Below, in pieces: positions 42,617 to 51,007 of a DNA stretch of 64,000 bases; positions within the stretch are counted from its first letter, which is position 1, and every line of letters begins with the position of its first letter. A program made the position numbers and the translations under genes. The stretch lies in assembly GCA_963666945.2 (NCBI GenBank), contig CAXXRT010000054.1, positions 1-64,000 on the forward strand, read 5' to 3'. A model generated the notes under the pieces. That model saw nothing but the letters and a program-made list of their open reading frames with translations, was not told the DNA's origin and ran no database searches. This stretch comes from G963666945 sp963666945. GTDB taxonomy: Bacteria; Bacteroidota; Bacteroidia; Bacteroidales; Marinifilaceae.

Positions 42617-43615
42617 ATGGATTATTTAGCTTTAACACATTGCCTAAAAGCCATACGTGTCTCTAAATTTAAGAGACGCGGTTTGTCATTTAATTGTAAC
42701 ACTACTTCATCGCATACTTCAGAATTTAAAAACAATTTCATTTTGTTTGGTTTCAAATTTCTGGTATTGGTTTTTCTGTTTGGATTTGTTCCCATTATCG
42801 CCTCAGGGCAATCTGTAAAACCTTCACCAGTGATAGAACTTGATGCTGACCAGCTGGGTTCTCCTGCAAAGCCTGAGGTGGTTGGATTTAAGTCAGTAAT
42901 GACCTTTTCTGTTAGTGCTATTGTTGATGGTGTTGGTGCAGAAATGGATAATACTTTTGAATGGAAGGTTGTTGGAGGTAAAATCACAGGAGGTAATAAT
43001 CCTAGTCAAAAGGTTGATTACGAGGGGGAAAAGTATGAATGGGGAGAAATAACTTTAACAGGATGGAATGGCACAGAACAAAAGTCAGAGATTGAGATAA
43101 CCTGGCAGGAACAAACCAGAGCGCATGCATTTATAGCTGTGAAACAATGTAGCAAAGTGAATGGATGTACAGATGCATGGAGTATTTACTATATACATAT
43201 ACTTCAAGGGTTAGCTAGTTATCATATCGAACTGACTGATATTACCGATGTTTGTCCCAAAGACAATATGATGGCTACAGTTAAAATTACCGGTGGTGAT
43301 AAGTGGAGCTTTGTATTGATGAGAGGAGAAGAAGGAGATTTAAATTCCGATCCGGTATCTTATGTGGATGAGATAACCCCGGGTTCACCAGGTGTTACTT
43401 ATAATTCTTCGCTTGGTTATTATACATATACAGTACCATTAGCTACAACAGAAGTAGATTCAGGTAAACTTTTCAAGATATCAATTAAGAACTTTTTGAT
43501 TACGCTACCTGAGAGTAGTGGAGGAAATACTACTGCAGGAACTATAGATAACCCTGATGGGCTTTCTGTGGAAGTCTATCAACCCCCAAATACATCACCA
43601 ATTGAGCATAATTAA
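42617..43615 (+). CDS. Array subunit 1: secreted Ig/PKD-like protein with long N-terminal extension
   Basis: 332 residues. Unusually, about 40 polar and basic residues (including VSKFKRRG) come before the hydrophobic signal segment FILFGFKFLVLVFLFGFVPI, with cleavage expected after ASG near residue 64. No internal ATG would remove this extension. The mature part has two beta-sandwich domains: the first with FEWKVVGGKITGG and CSKVNGCTDAWSIYYIHI, the second starting CPKDNMMATVKITGGDKW. It ends VYQPPNTSPIEHN, matching the C-terminal motif of the other subunits. First gene of a 42.6-49.9 kb run. Function unknown. Confidence 0.78.
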   Translation: MDYLALTHCLKAIRVSKFKRRGLSFNCNTTSSHTSEFKNNFILFGFKFLVLVFLFGFVPIIASGQSVKPSPVIELDADQLGSPAKPEVVGFKSVMTFSVSAIVDGVGAEMDNTFEWKVVGGKITGGNNPSQKVDYEGEKYEWGEITLTGWNGTEQKSEIEITWQEQTRAHAFIAVKQCSKVNGCTDAWSIYYIHILQGLASYHIELTDITDVCPKDNMMATVKITGGDKWSFVLMRGEEGDLNSDPVSYVDEITPGSPGVTYNSSLGYYTYTVPLATTEVDSGKLFKISIKNFLITLPESSGGNTTAGTIDNPDGLSVEVYQPPNTSPIEHN

Positions 43616-43664
43616 AAAATATATAGAAATTAAAAAAAAAGTAAAAAATATAAAATCAAATGTT

Positions 43665-44390
43665 ATGGGAAAAAACACTGTTAAATTTATAATCGTATTG
43701 ATAATGACCACATTATCGATGGGAGCTTTTGCGCAGGTGGATAAAACAACTCCACAAGGTGTTGGAAATGAAATTCTTGTAGGATCTACTTTTAAGTATA
43801 GGGTGGATCTAAATGTTGATAATACTTACCAATGGAATGTATACAAAGATGGTTCTTCTACTGCTGAATCAGATAAAACTAATGTTGATATTAAACAACC
43901 AACTTCAAATTTGACTGATATTGAGTGGAAGACGCCAGGTACTTATGTTTTGGAAATGGTAGAGACTTCAGCTGCAGGTTGTTCGGCCAATCCCGTATCC
44001 TTTACAGTAGTTGTAAAAGCTAATGATGCAGAAATTGCATGGACTGAATTCCCGGCAGTTGATTGTGCTACAACCACATATACCTTTAAGTTGCAACTGA
44101 CAGGCGCCAAATATCCAGCTACACTTAAATATACTCTTGTTGATGAGTCAGGAGGAAATCACGGAGGAGACGTAACAAGTGATGATAGTGGTTTATTTGT
44201 TATTTCTGTTACTGATTTTGTTGTTAATAAAGGACAATTATCATATTCAACTCCAATAGAAATTACTGAAGTTAAAGATAAATACGGTGTAGTACCTTTA
44301 AATTTTACCGTTGCAAACGAAGATTTTCTTGAGGTTAGACCTTTAGTTATTAATAGGTATCCGAATACAAGCGGAATAAAGCATGATTAA
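43665..44390 (+). CDS. Array subunit 2: secreted two-domain Ig/PKD-like protein
   Basis: 241 residues from the ATG at 43665, chosen because it begins directly with a signal peptide (FIIVLIMTTLSMGAFAQ); an upstream in-frame ATG at 43557 overlaps the previous gene. Domain 1 (about residues 25-130) is PKD-like: TYQWNVYKDG, then TPGTYVLEMVETSAAGCSAN. Domain 2 (about 130-220) shows CATTTYTFKLQLTGAKYPAT then LKYTLVDESGG. Ends INRYPNTSGIKHD. No T9SS sorting domain. Pattern and layout match subunit 7 most closely. Role unknown, likely surface-exposed or part of a surface polymer (inference). Confidence 0.78.
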   Translation: MGKNTVKFIIVLIMTTLSMGAFAQVDKTTPQGVGNEILVGSTFKYRVDLNVDNTYQWNVYKDGSSTAESDKTNVDIKQPTSNLTDIEWKTPGTYVLEMVETSAAGCSANPVSFTVVVKANDAEIAWTEFPAVDCATTTYTFKLQLTGAKYPATLKYTLVDESGGNHGGDVTSDDSGLFVISVTDFVVNKGQLSYSTPIEITEVKDKYGVVPLNFTVANEDFLEVRPLVINRYPNTSGIKHD

Positions 44391-44416
44391 TACAATACTG
44401 TAATAAAATTATAGAT

Positions 44417-45235
44417 ATGAAAAGATTATATAAAATATTATTCGTTTTTGCCATGACTCTTATTAGTTATGGAGCATTTGCACAAACGCAAACAGTAAAG
44501 GTTGGTTCTGTGCGAAAGTATATTCTAAGTGAGTTGAATAAAGATAAAAGTAGTTATGAGTGGCATGTTGAAAAATTTAATGGAACAGATTGGAATGATG
44601 CTGTTCTAGGTACTGATTACGAATTATGGAAAGATTATTTTATAAAAGATGGGGCTACAGCAATCGGATCTTTTGTTGACGGGCAGTATCAGATATTTGT
44701 AAAATGGAAATTGGCTGGGACAAATTATAGGGTTAGGGTCACTGAGAGGGATGCAATTACTCATTGTTTTGATTCTAATAATGTGAAGGAGCAATTGGTC
44801 GAGGTTGTTGAAAATGATTTTACTGTTACAGTTAGTTGGGATGGTAAAACTACGTCAGCAGGAGAGTCCTGTGCAAATGATGGGACTAATATTATAACCT
44901 ACACTATAGGAAAAGTATTAGGAAAAGCAGGGGATGTGTGGAAGTTTAAATATGAGGTAAGGGATGGTGAGCCTGGAGATGTTGATACTAAAGCATGGGT
45001 TGAAGGTTCAACTGATGTAAATGGAGAGGGGTTTGTTGATGTCGATGCTTCAAAAACGGAATACAAGCTAAATTTATCTTATACTATTCCAAAGGGATCA
45101 GGTGATTATAAAATTCAAATTAGAATATCGGAAGCCAGAGATGGATATAATACTTTGGCAAAAGATTCGCCACAAACTGAAGCGACAATTCATAAAATTC
45201 CTGATACTGCTGTTGGTGGTATTAAATTAGATTAG
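44417..45235 (+). CDS. Array subunit 3: secreted two-domain Ig-like protein
   Basis: 272 residues, signal peptide LFVFAMTLISYGAFAQ near residues 8-23. Domain 1 holds VGSVRKYILSELNKDKSSYE, then RVRVTERDAITHCFDSNNVK; domain 2 contains CANDGTNIITYTIGKV and the SEARDGYNTLAKDS strand near the end. Close paralogue of subunit 4 (shared SVRKY, TE-D-T-CFD, RDGY motifs). Ends IHKIPDTAVGGIKLD. It starts 26 bases after subunit 2. Function unknown. Confidence 0.78.
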   Translation: MKRLYKILFVFAMTLISYGAFAQTQTVKVGSVRKYILSELNKDKSSYEWHVEKFNGTDWNDAVLGTDYELWKDYFIKDGATAIGSFVDGQYQIFVKWKLAGTNYRVRVTERDAITHCFDSNNVKEQLVEVVENDFTVTVSWDGKTTSAGESCANDGTNIITYTIGKVLGKAGDVWKFKYEVRDGEPGDVDTKAWVEGSTDVNGEGFVDVDASKTEYKLNLSYTIPKGSGDYKIQIRISEARDGYNTLAKDSPQTEATIHKIPDTAVGGIKLD

Positions 45236-45252
45236 ATTTTAAAATTACAGAT

Positions 45253-46101
45253 ATGAACAGATTAAAAAAATTATTAATGGTTTTTGCTTTGGCTACAATT
45301 AGCTATGGAGCAATTGCGCAGGCTGATATTACTCAGGAGGTGTTAAAAAATTCAGTTCGTAAGTACTCTCTTGGAACAGTGAATGTTGGGACAAGTAAGT
45401 ATGTGTGGACAGTTACTACTGATTTAGCGGGAACTATTCCTGCTGATGATGCGGATTATGATGTATATACAGGTTACGAGGATGCTACTCCTGTAGTTAT
45501 TGGAACACCAACAGCTGGTCAGTATTGTATTTATATAAAATGGCTTGGTGATGCAGGAAAGAAATACTATGTAACAGTTACAGAAGAGGATGGATCAACC
45601 AAATGTTTTGATGCAAGTGCAAACAGACAAATTGTGGAGGTTACAATTAAGGATAATGATTTTATAGCAGACCTTACATGGGAGGATAGTGACTTAGCTA
45701 ACCCTATTTGTGCTGAATTTACAGCAGATGTTGATACTAAGAAAACGGCTATAAATTTTAAATTAACAGTTAGTGGACAAAGAACTACTGCAGAATGGAA
45801 GTATAAATATAAGTATATTTTAAAATATGAAGATGTTGAGCCTACTGATACTGATTGGGATCCTGTTGCGGCTATACCTAATGCTCCAACACCTGCATTT
45901 TCTATAGGTGGAAACATAACTTTTGCGGATATTCAGATAGCAGAAGCCATACAACAAGGGGCAGGAAAGGCATATCTTTGGGTAAAAGCCGTTGAGGTTC
46001 GAGATGGATATGGAACACCTGCGAATGTTGATAAATCTGACTTTACTGCTAAGGCTATAATAAATCAGATTCCTGTTAAACAATCAATTGTGCTTGAATA
46101 A
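45253..46101 (+). CDS. Array subunit 4: secreted two-domain Ig-like protein
   Basis: 282 residues with signal peptide MNRLKKLLMVFALATISYGA to about residue 23. Same plan as subunit 3: NSVRKYSLGTVNVGTSKYVW, YYVTVTEEDGSTKCFDASAN, a second domain with INFKLTVSGQRTTAEWKYKY, and VEVRDGYGTP before the C-terminal tail IINQIPVKQSIVLE. Clear duplication partner of subunit 3, starting 17 bases after it. Function unknown. Confidence 0.78.
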   Translation: MNRLKKLLMVFALATISYGAIAQADITQEVLKNSVRKYSLGTVNVGTSKYVWTVTTDLAGTIPADDADYDVYTGYEDATPVVIGTPTAGQYCIYIKWLGDAGKKYYVTVTEEDGSTKCFDASANRQIVEVTIKDNDFIADLTWEDSDLANPICAEFTADVDTKKTAINFKLTVSGQRTTAEWKYKYKYILKYEDVEPTDTDWDPVAAIPNAPTPAFSIGGNITFADIQIAEAIQQGAGKAYLWVKAVEVRDGYGTPANVDKSDFTAKAIINQIPVKQSIVLE

Positions 46102-46127
46102 AATAATTGAGGAATAATATAGTATAA

Positions 46128-46889
46128 ATGAAGTTAGCAACAGCATATAGGTTTATCTTTTCAGTAGTTATTCTACTGGTGTCGGGATTTATGTCCTCGG
46201 CACAGGATAATGTTGTTGTTAATTCTAAACACAAACTAAGTGTTCCTAATTATATTCCAGGTCATACTTATAAGTGGAAAATTTTTGATTCAGATAATAA
46301 GCAGTTAAAATTCAGTAAGGATGGAGATGTCTTCGTTATTGATGAAACTGGAATATATTCTGAAATAGATGATATAACAAAAGGAATTTTTGTAAGATGG
46401 TCTGTAGGTGCAGATAAAACTTATACAGTCAATTTTACAGAATTCAATGCTGCCGGTTGTAATAATTCAAGTGAGAAATTGGTTTCTATAATTGAAACGC
46501 CATTAAAAGTTTTATTTAGAGAAGAAGCCAAATATAAGGTAAATGATATTAATGCAATAAATCTTTTTACAAGCCTTGATTTTAGTTCTGCTGGAGGAAT
46601 TGATTTAGCAAAGAGTTATCCATTTAAAGTAATACTGAAATATAAATATAACAACGGAGAGGTTAAAACATTGACAAAACTAATTGGAGAGGGAGATAAT
46701 AACCTAGTTGTCGATTATGCATCCGACTTAGAAGGTTTTGAGGAAACACTGGATAAAGATCACTATTATGAATTCTGGATTGAAGCTGTTACAGATTTCT
46801 TTGGTTCAGAAGTTAAAATTATAGGCACAAATAAATTTGTGTGGGGCGCTTACAAGAAGCCCCCAATAACAAAAATAAATAACAAATAA
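46128..46889 (+). CDS. Array subunit 5: secreted two-domain Ig-like protein
   Basis: 253 residues, signal peptide to about residue 25 (IFSVVILLVSGFMSSAQ). Domain 1 has HTYKWKIFDSDNKQLKFS and YTVNFTEFNAAGCNNSSEKL, the same W and C positions as in the other subunits. Domain 2 (about 130-240) has PFKVILKYKYNNGEVKTL. Ends AYKKPPITKINNK. More diverged than subunits 3 and 4. Function unknown. Confidence 0.77.
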   Translation: MKLATAYRFIFSVVILLVSGFMSSAQDNVVVNSKHKLSVPNYIPGHTYKWKIFDSDNKQLKFSKDGDVFVIDETGIYSEIDDITKGIFVRWSVGADKTYTVNFTEFNAAGCNNSSEKLVSIIETPLKVLFREEAKYKVNDINAINLFTSLDFSSAGGIDLAKSYPFKVILKYKYNNGEVKTLTKLIGEGDNNLVVDYASDLEGFEETLDKDHYYEFWIEAVTDFFGSEVKIIGTNKFVWGAYKKPPITKINNK

Positions 46890-46917
46890 ATAACGTAGAA
46901 CGTAAATGTTTTAAATT

Positions 46918-47946
46918 ATGAAATCAATTAAATTAATATTAATTACAATCATTGGCTTGTTTCTGACAGCTAATGTATTTGGGCAGGTACAAGTAGTTGT
47001 TCCAGATCCTGATAATACTGATGCAACAACAACATATAAAAAACTACATATTGTTGCTAAGGGAAGTAAATATACTTATTCTGTAGATAAGCATTATACA
47101 TTAACATTAGATCAAATAATTCTTAATACTTTATTGGAAGATGGTAATGTTAATAGATATGCTTGGGAAGTTTTAAAATTGGAAGGTGCTGATGAGTCGA
47201 AAGATCCAATTGAATATGCTAATGCAATTTCATTAGCAGCAGGTTCTGAGATTATTCCTACAAGTACTTTTGTTGATCCTAACCTTCAATATAATATTCA
47301 TCCAATAGAATGGAAAAAAGAGTTGGAATCAGGAGATTATTACTTGATTAGAGTAATTGAATATCCAAATCATAATACCGAATCTTTAGAGAAAGATGAA
47401 GAAGCAGGAGTTGTTAGTGAGATCGTAGTTAGAATAGGTGATGATCTTCAAATATATATGGTAGATGATGATGCCAATAATATAAATAAAAATTTTTATG
47501 CATGTAATGGAGAAGGGATTGATATTAGTAATATCGATGATGCAGATAAAGCCGGTAAAATGAAGATTAAGGTCAACGGTAGACCAGGAATAACTGCAAA
47601 TGGGGATGAAATTGATGGATGGAAAGTAACATTTAAGGTTACTAGATATAATAAAGGTGCTGCAGAAGCTCCCCAAAATGTTACTGTTAATCATGATGCA
47701 GTTGTTCAAGGGGAAGATGGATATTATGACTTGGAGTTTGGATTAAAAGATATGGATGGTGATATATCATTTAATTTAGAAGATCCTGATAGTGATATAT
47801 ACTATGCTGTTGAATTAGTAGAAGCAATTGATGGTGATAAAAATCCTGTTGCACCAGAGGCCGGATTAGCTGGAGATACAAAGAAAATCAAGAGAATTTA
47901 CGGTATCTATGCTAAACCTAAGGTTACTAAGATTAATTTCAAATAA
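46918..47946 (+). CDS. Array subunit 6: secreted Ig-like protein (longest tandem member)
   Basis: 342 residues, signal peptide LILITIIGLFLTANVFGQ near residues 5-23. Larger loops make it longer than its neighbours: YAWEVLKLEGADES in domain 1, acidic segments (MVDDDANNINKNF, DDADKAG), a second domain with GWKVTFKVTRYNKGAAEAPQ, and VELVEAIDGDKNP near the end. Ends IYAKPKVTKINFK, close to the tail of subunit 5. Acid-rich loops may bind calcium, an inference only. Function unknown. Confidence 0.77.
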   Translation: MKSIKLILITIIGLFLTANVFGQVQVVVPDPDNTDATTTYKKLHIVAKGSKYTYSVDKHYTLTLDQIILNTLLEDGNVNRYAWEVLKLEGADESKDPIEYANAISLAAGSEIIPTSTFVDPNLQYNIHPIEWKKELESGDYYLIRVIEYPNHNTESLEKDEEAGVVSEIVVRIGDDLQIYMVDDDANNINKNFYACNGEGIDISNIDDADKAGKMKIKVNGRPGITANGDEIDGWKVTFKVTRYNKGAAEAPQNVTVNHDAVVQGEDGYYDLEFGLKDMDGDISFNLEDPDSDIYYAVELVEAIDGDKNPVAPEAGLAGDTKKIKRIYGIYAKPKVTKINFK

Positions 47947-47996
47947 TCTAGTGGTTTAAAATTAAAGAAGAAAATTATTGAGAATTAGATAGATAA

Positions 47997-48749
47997 ATGA
48001 AGGTTTTAAAGTTGACATACACGCTGATGCTGCTGATGGTGGTTCTGGGTCTTAGGGCTCAGGAGACTGCTGTTGTACCTGTTCAAGTGGTGGCTGTGGG
48101 TACGGATATGGCCTATAGCGTGGATGTTGATGATGCCTCTAAGATTGCGAACTATTACTGGACCTTGACGAATTCGGAGGGGACTGCTGTTAGGGAGCAT
48201 ACGGGGGATAAGCCTTCACAGGTTATTAGTTATAAAAATGTGCCAACCGGCATGTATGTTCTTTCGGTTTATGCTACTAGCGATCCAGGTGGTTGTCCTT
48301 CTGATGTTATTCAGATTAATGTTGAGGTTATTGCCCAACCTCTGGTTATGATAGTGTCGGGGGATAAGGCGGGGTTCTGTTCTTTCTCAAGGAAGAGCGA
48401 GAATATAGAGGAGTTTATATTCGATGTGGCTATTGAGGGATATTTTGGCGGATGGACTTTAAAATATACAATCTTGGATCCTGATGGTAATGCTGTCGAT
48501 ATTGGTGGCGGAAGTCAACAATCTGTTCATATCAACGACTCCAAAACTGATAAGGTGGTTATTTCTCTGGGTGATAAGTTTGTTAATAATAAGGCGGAAG
48601 AGGCTTTTTATACTGTTGTTATTGATGAGGCTATACTCGATGGGGAGGGTTCTACTCCAGAGATTGTGGCTGATAAGAAAATGGTTAAGATAGGTGTTCT
48701 TCCTGCTGTTAAGATTGGAACTATTAGTTCTGATAAGATTGATAATTGA
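47997..48749 (+). CDS. Array subunit 7: secreted two-domain Ig/PKD-like protein
   Basis: 250 residues, signal peptide MKVLKLTYTLMLLMVVLGLR to about residue 21. Domain 1: NYYWTLTNSEG, VPTGMYVLSVYATSDPGGCP; domain 2: CSFSRKSENIEEFIFDVAIE, GGWTLKYTILDPDGNAVDIG. Ends IGVLPAVKIGTISSDKIDN, a longer version of the shared tail. By eye its DNA is richer in G and C, with more GCT/CTG/GGT codons, than subunits 1-6, and it resembles the next two genes. It may have a different history from the six upstream copies. Confidence 0.78.
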   Translation: MKVLKLTYTLMLLMVVLGLRAQETAVVPVQVVAVGTDMAYSVDVDDASKIANYYWTLTNSEGTAVREHTGDKPSQVISYKNVPTGMYVLSVYATSDPGGCPSDVIQINVEVIAQPLVMIVSGDKAGFCSFSRKSENIEEFIFDVAIEGYFGGWTLKYTILDPDGNAVDIGGGSQQSVHINDSKTDKVVISLGDKFVNNKAEEAFYTVVIDEAILDGEGSTPEIVADKKMVKIGVLPAVKIGTISSDKIDN

Positions 48750-48772
48750 TTTTAAGAATTTACGTTATATTG

Positions 48773-49861
48773 ATGAAACTACGTTTGTTACATAGAATTT
48801 TGTTTGTCGTGGCGCTGATCACCCTGGGGTGGTCTGCTGCCATGGCACAGGATTCTTATGATGGTTACGATGTGGTTGCCATCCGTGGTGTTAAGCGTGT
48901 ATATTCTTTGCCTGAAAATAAAAATGTGACTTTCTTTTGGTCTGTTGTTGATAGCGATGGTTATCCTATAGTGAAACAGCCTGTGGGGAGTTCAAATATT
49001 ATTGAGTATTCTTTTGATGAGGAGGGTGATTATTCTTTAAGGGTGTATGCCAAGGATAATGATAGTGAGTGTCTTTCGGATGAGGTGGGTTATAAAATAA
49101 AGGTTCTGGAGGCCGGGTTCGAGGTGGAACTTGGTCAGGATAGGATGATATGTCCTGGCGATACTGTTGATGTATTTGCTCAGGTTAAAGAGAAGCATTT
49201 GGGTGGTAAATATGAGGATCTGACTTTCGAGTGGGTGGGTTCAGATCAGAAAACGCAGTCTATAAAAGTTTGGCAAAGTGGTACTTATGAGGTTAAGGTT
49301 ACCGATAAGTATGGTAATTCTGTCTACGATGCTGTAAATATAGACTTGTATCCTGCTCCTGTGGTTGATCTTGGTGAAGATCTTATTATTGTGAAAGGTG
49401 AATCGGTGATTCTTTATACCAACGATAATTTTGCACAATATTTATGGTCTACCGGTGAGACTATTGATGAAATTGAAGTTAATGATCATGGTAAATATTG
49501 GCTGACGGCTACTGATATTAATAAGTGTTCGGCTACTGATACCGTGAATATATATTACGAGGGGGAGGCTACTCTTTCTGGCTTGGTTGCTTCTTTGCCA
49601 ACTGGATTCTCTCCTAATAACGATGGTGTAAACGATAAGTTGTTTGTCAGGGGCTCGTTGTCGAGAGTTAAGAAACTGTCGTTTATTGTGTATAGAAAAG
49701 ATGGTGTGAAGATGTTTGAGACAACGAATATAAACGAAGGTTGGGATGGTAATTATAAAGGGGTTAAACAGGATGTTGACGGATATGTATTTTTCTTGAA
49801 GGTTGTGTTTGATAACGACGAGGTGTTGACTAAGAGGGGGGCGGTTTCGCTATTGAAATAA
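48773..49861 (+). CDS. T9SS type B (CHU_C) surface protein closing the array
   Basis: 362 residues from the ATG at 48773, which begins a proper signal peptide (LRLLHRILFVVALITLGWSA); a frame-open start at 48746 overlaps subunit 7. Domain 1 repeats the subunit pattern (NVTFFWSVVDSDGYPIVKQP then YSLRVYAKDNDSECLSDE). Two Ig-like domains follow (LGQDRMICPGDTVDVFAQVK; LGEDLIIVKGESVILYTNDN, LWSTGETIDEIEV). The last 85 residues are the CHU_C / T9SS type B sorting domain, with LPTGFSPNNDGVNDKLFV and YKGVKQDVDGYVFFLKV. It is the only array protein with a recognised T9SS signal, so it could be the anchored or terminal subunit. Confidence 0.9.
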   Translation: MKLRLLHRILFVVALITLGWSAAMAQDSYDGYDVVAIRGVKRVYSLPENKNVTFFWSVVDSDGYPIVKQPVGSSNIIEYSFDEEGDYSLRVYAKDNDSECLSDEVGYKIKVLEAGFEVELGQDRMICPGDTVDVFAQVKEKHLGGKYEDLTFEWVGSDQKTQSIKVWQSGTYEVKVTDKYGNSVYDAVNIDLYPAPVVDLGEDLIIVKGESVILYTNDNFAQYLWSTGETIDEIEVNDHGKYWLTATDINKCSATDTVNIYYEGEATLSGLVASLPTGFSPNNDGVNDKLFVRGSLSRVKKLSFIVYRKDGVKMFETTNINEGWDGNYKGVKQDVDGYVFFLKVVFDNDEVLTKRGAVSLLK

Positions 49862-49933
49862 GTTTATGAATTTTGAATGGTTGTAATAGCTGTTGTATTT
49901 AGTTATTGCCAGACTCAATAAATGATATGATTA

Positions 49934-50986
49934 ATGAAGAAATTATTGTTCCTTATATTGGGTGTTTGTTTTATGGGGGTGCAGCTAAGGGGGCAGGAGG
50001 TTCATAACTCCCAGTTCTATTCCCTGCCTTTATTTCTGAATCCTGCAAATACGGGGAATTCGGTATATAATGTGAGGGCGGGTATAGATTATAGGAATCA
50101 GTGGAGTACTGTTTCTGTTCCTTTTTCTTCTGAGTCGGTTTATGCCGATGTTAAGCTTCCTTGTTATTTTATTGAGGGCAGCTGGTTTGGCCTGGGGATA
50201 ATGTTATTGAATGATGTTGCGGGAGAGGGGTTGAAAAGTACATACGGTGGATTGTCCTTTGCCTTTCATAAAAGTGTTTCCAGGGGGAACGACCTTATAT
50301 TGAGTACGGGGGTTACTGCAGAAATTGTGAATAGGTCGGTCGATTATCAGAAATTGGTTTTCGACGATCAGTGGGACGGTACTATATTTAATCCGGGTTA
50401 TCAGTCGGGCGACTACCTTGGGGCTGCTTCTCTTTGGTATTTGGATATGGCTATGGGAACAAAACTGAGCTATTACCAGAAGATGGATATTTACTCGGTT
50501 GGTTTCAGCGTTAGTCATATAATGCAGCCTTCGGAGAGTTTCTATGAAATAACCAATAACCTGGCAAGAAAATATACTCTGCATGGTGGTGTGGAGAAAT
50601 GGTTCGATAGGGGTAACTGGATGCTTAATCCTTACTTTGTTCTGGATATGCAGTCGTTTAAAACATCAGCCTTGATAGGGATGAACTTTTATAATCCTTT
50701 TGACTATTACAGGACAAAAAGTTTTATTGCCGGTTTGTGGTTTAGGACTACCAAAGAGGCTATTCCTACGGTTGGGCTTGAGTTTGATAATATAAGGGTT
50801 ATAGCTAGTTACGATATTCCTTTTGCAAATAATACCTATAAGAGCAGGGGGGGATTTGAACTTTCTGTTACCTATACTGTGGGATATACCAATCCTATAG
50901 AGCAGTTGTGTAAGTATAAGTATCTGAAGCCAAGGAAGAAAAGAAGGGGTGCTATCCCTTGTCCTAAATTTAAGACTGGCCAGTAA
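49934..50986 (+). CDS. PorP/SprF family outer-membrane protein
   Basis: 350 residues: signal peptide (MKKLLFLILGVCFMGVQLRG) then the PorP/SprF beta-barrel pattern (HNSQFYSLPLFLNPANTGNS near residue 24, later YGGLSFAFHKSV and SVGFSVSHIMQPS). Proteins of this family are encoded beside CHU_C cargo and help them reach or stay on the cell surface; SprF does this for SprB. It follows the CHU_C gene by 72 bases, so it is probably the dedicated partner of this array. Ends in a basic tail KPRKKRRG. Confidence 0.92.
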   Translation: MKKLLFLILGVCFMGVQLRGQEVHNSQFYSLPLFLNPANTGNSVYNVRAGIDYRNQWSTVSVPFSSESVYADVKLPCYFIEGSWFGLGIMLLNDVAGEGLKSTYGGLSFAFHKSVSRGNDLILSTGVTAEIVNRSVDYQKLVFDDQWDGTIFNPGYQSGDYLGAASLWYLDMAMGTKLSYYQKMDIYSVGFSVSHIMQPSESFYEITNNLARKYTLHGGVEKWFDRGNWMLNPYFVLDMQSFKTSALIGMNFYNPFDYYRTKSFIAGLWFRTTKEAIPTVGLEFDNIRVIASYDIPFANNTYKSRGGFELSVTYTVGYTNPIEQLCKYKYLKPRKKRRGAIPCPKFKTGQ

Positions 50987-51007
50987 TAGTTCTGCAGGTA
51001 CAGAAAG

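Noticed and set aside
43557..43664. Longer start for array subunit 2
   Set aside because: It overlaps the end of subunit 1 and places a lysine-rich stretch before a complete signal peptide starting at 43665.
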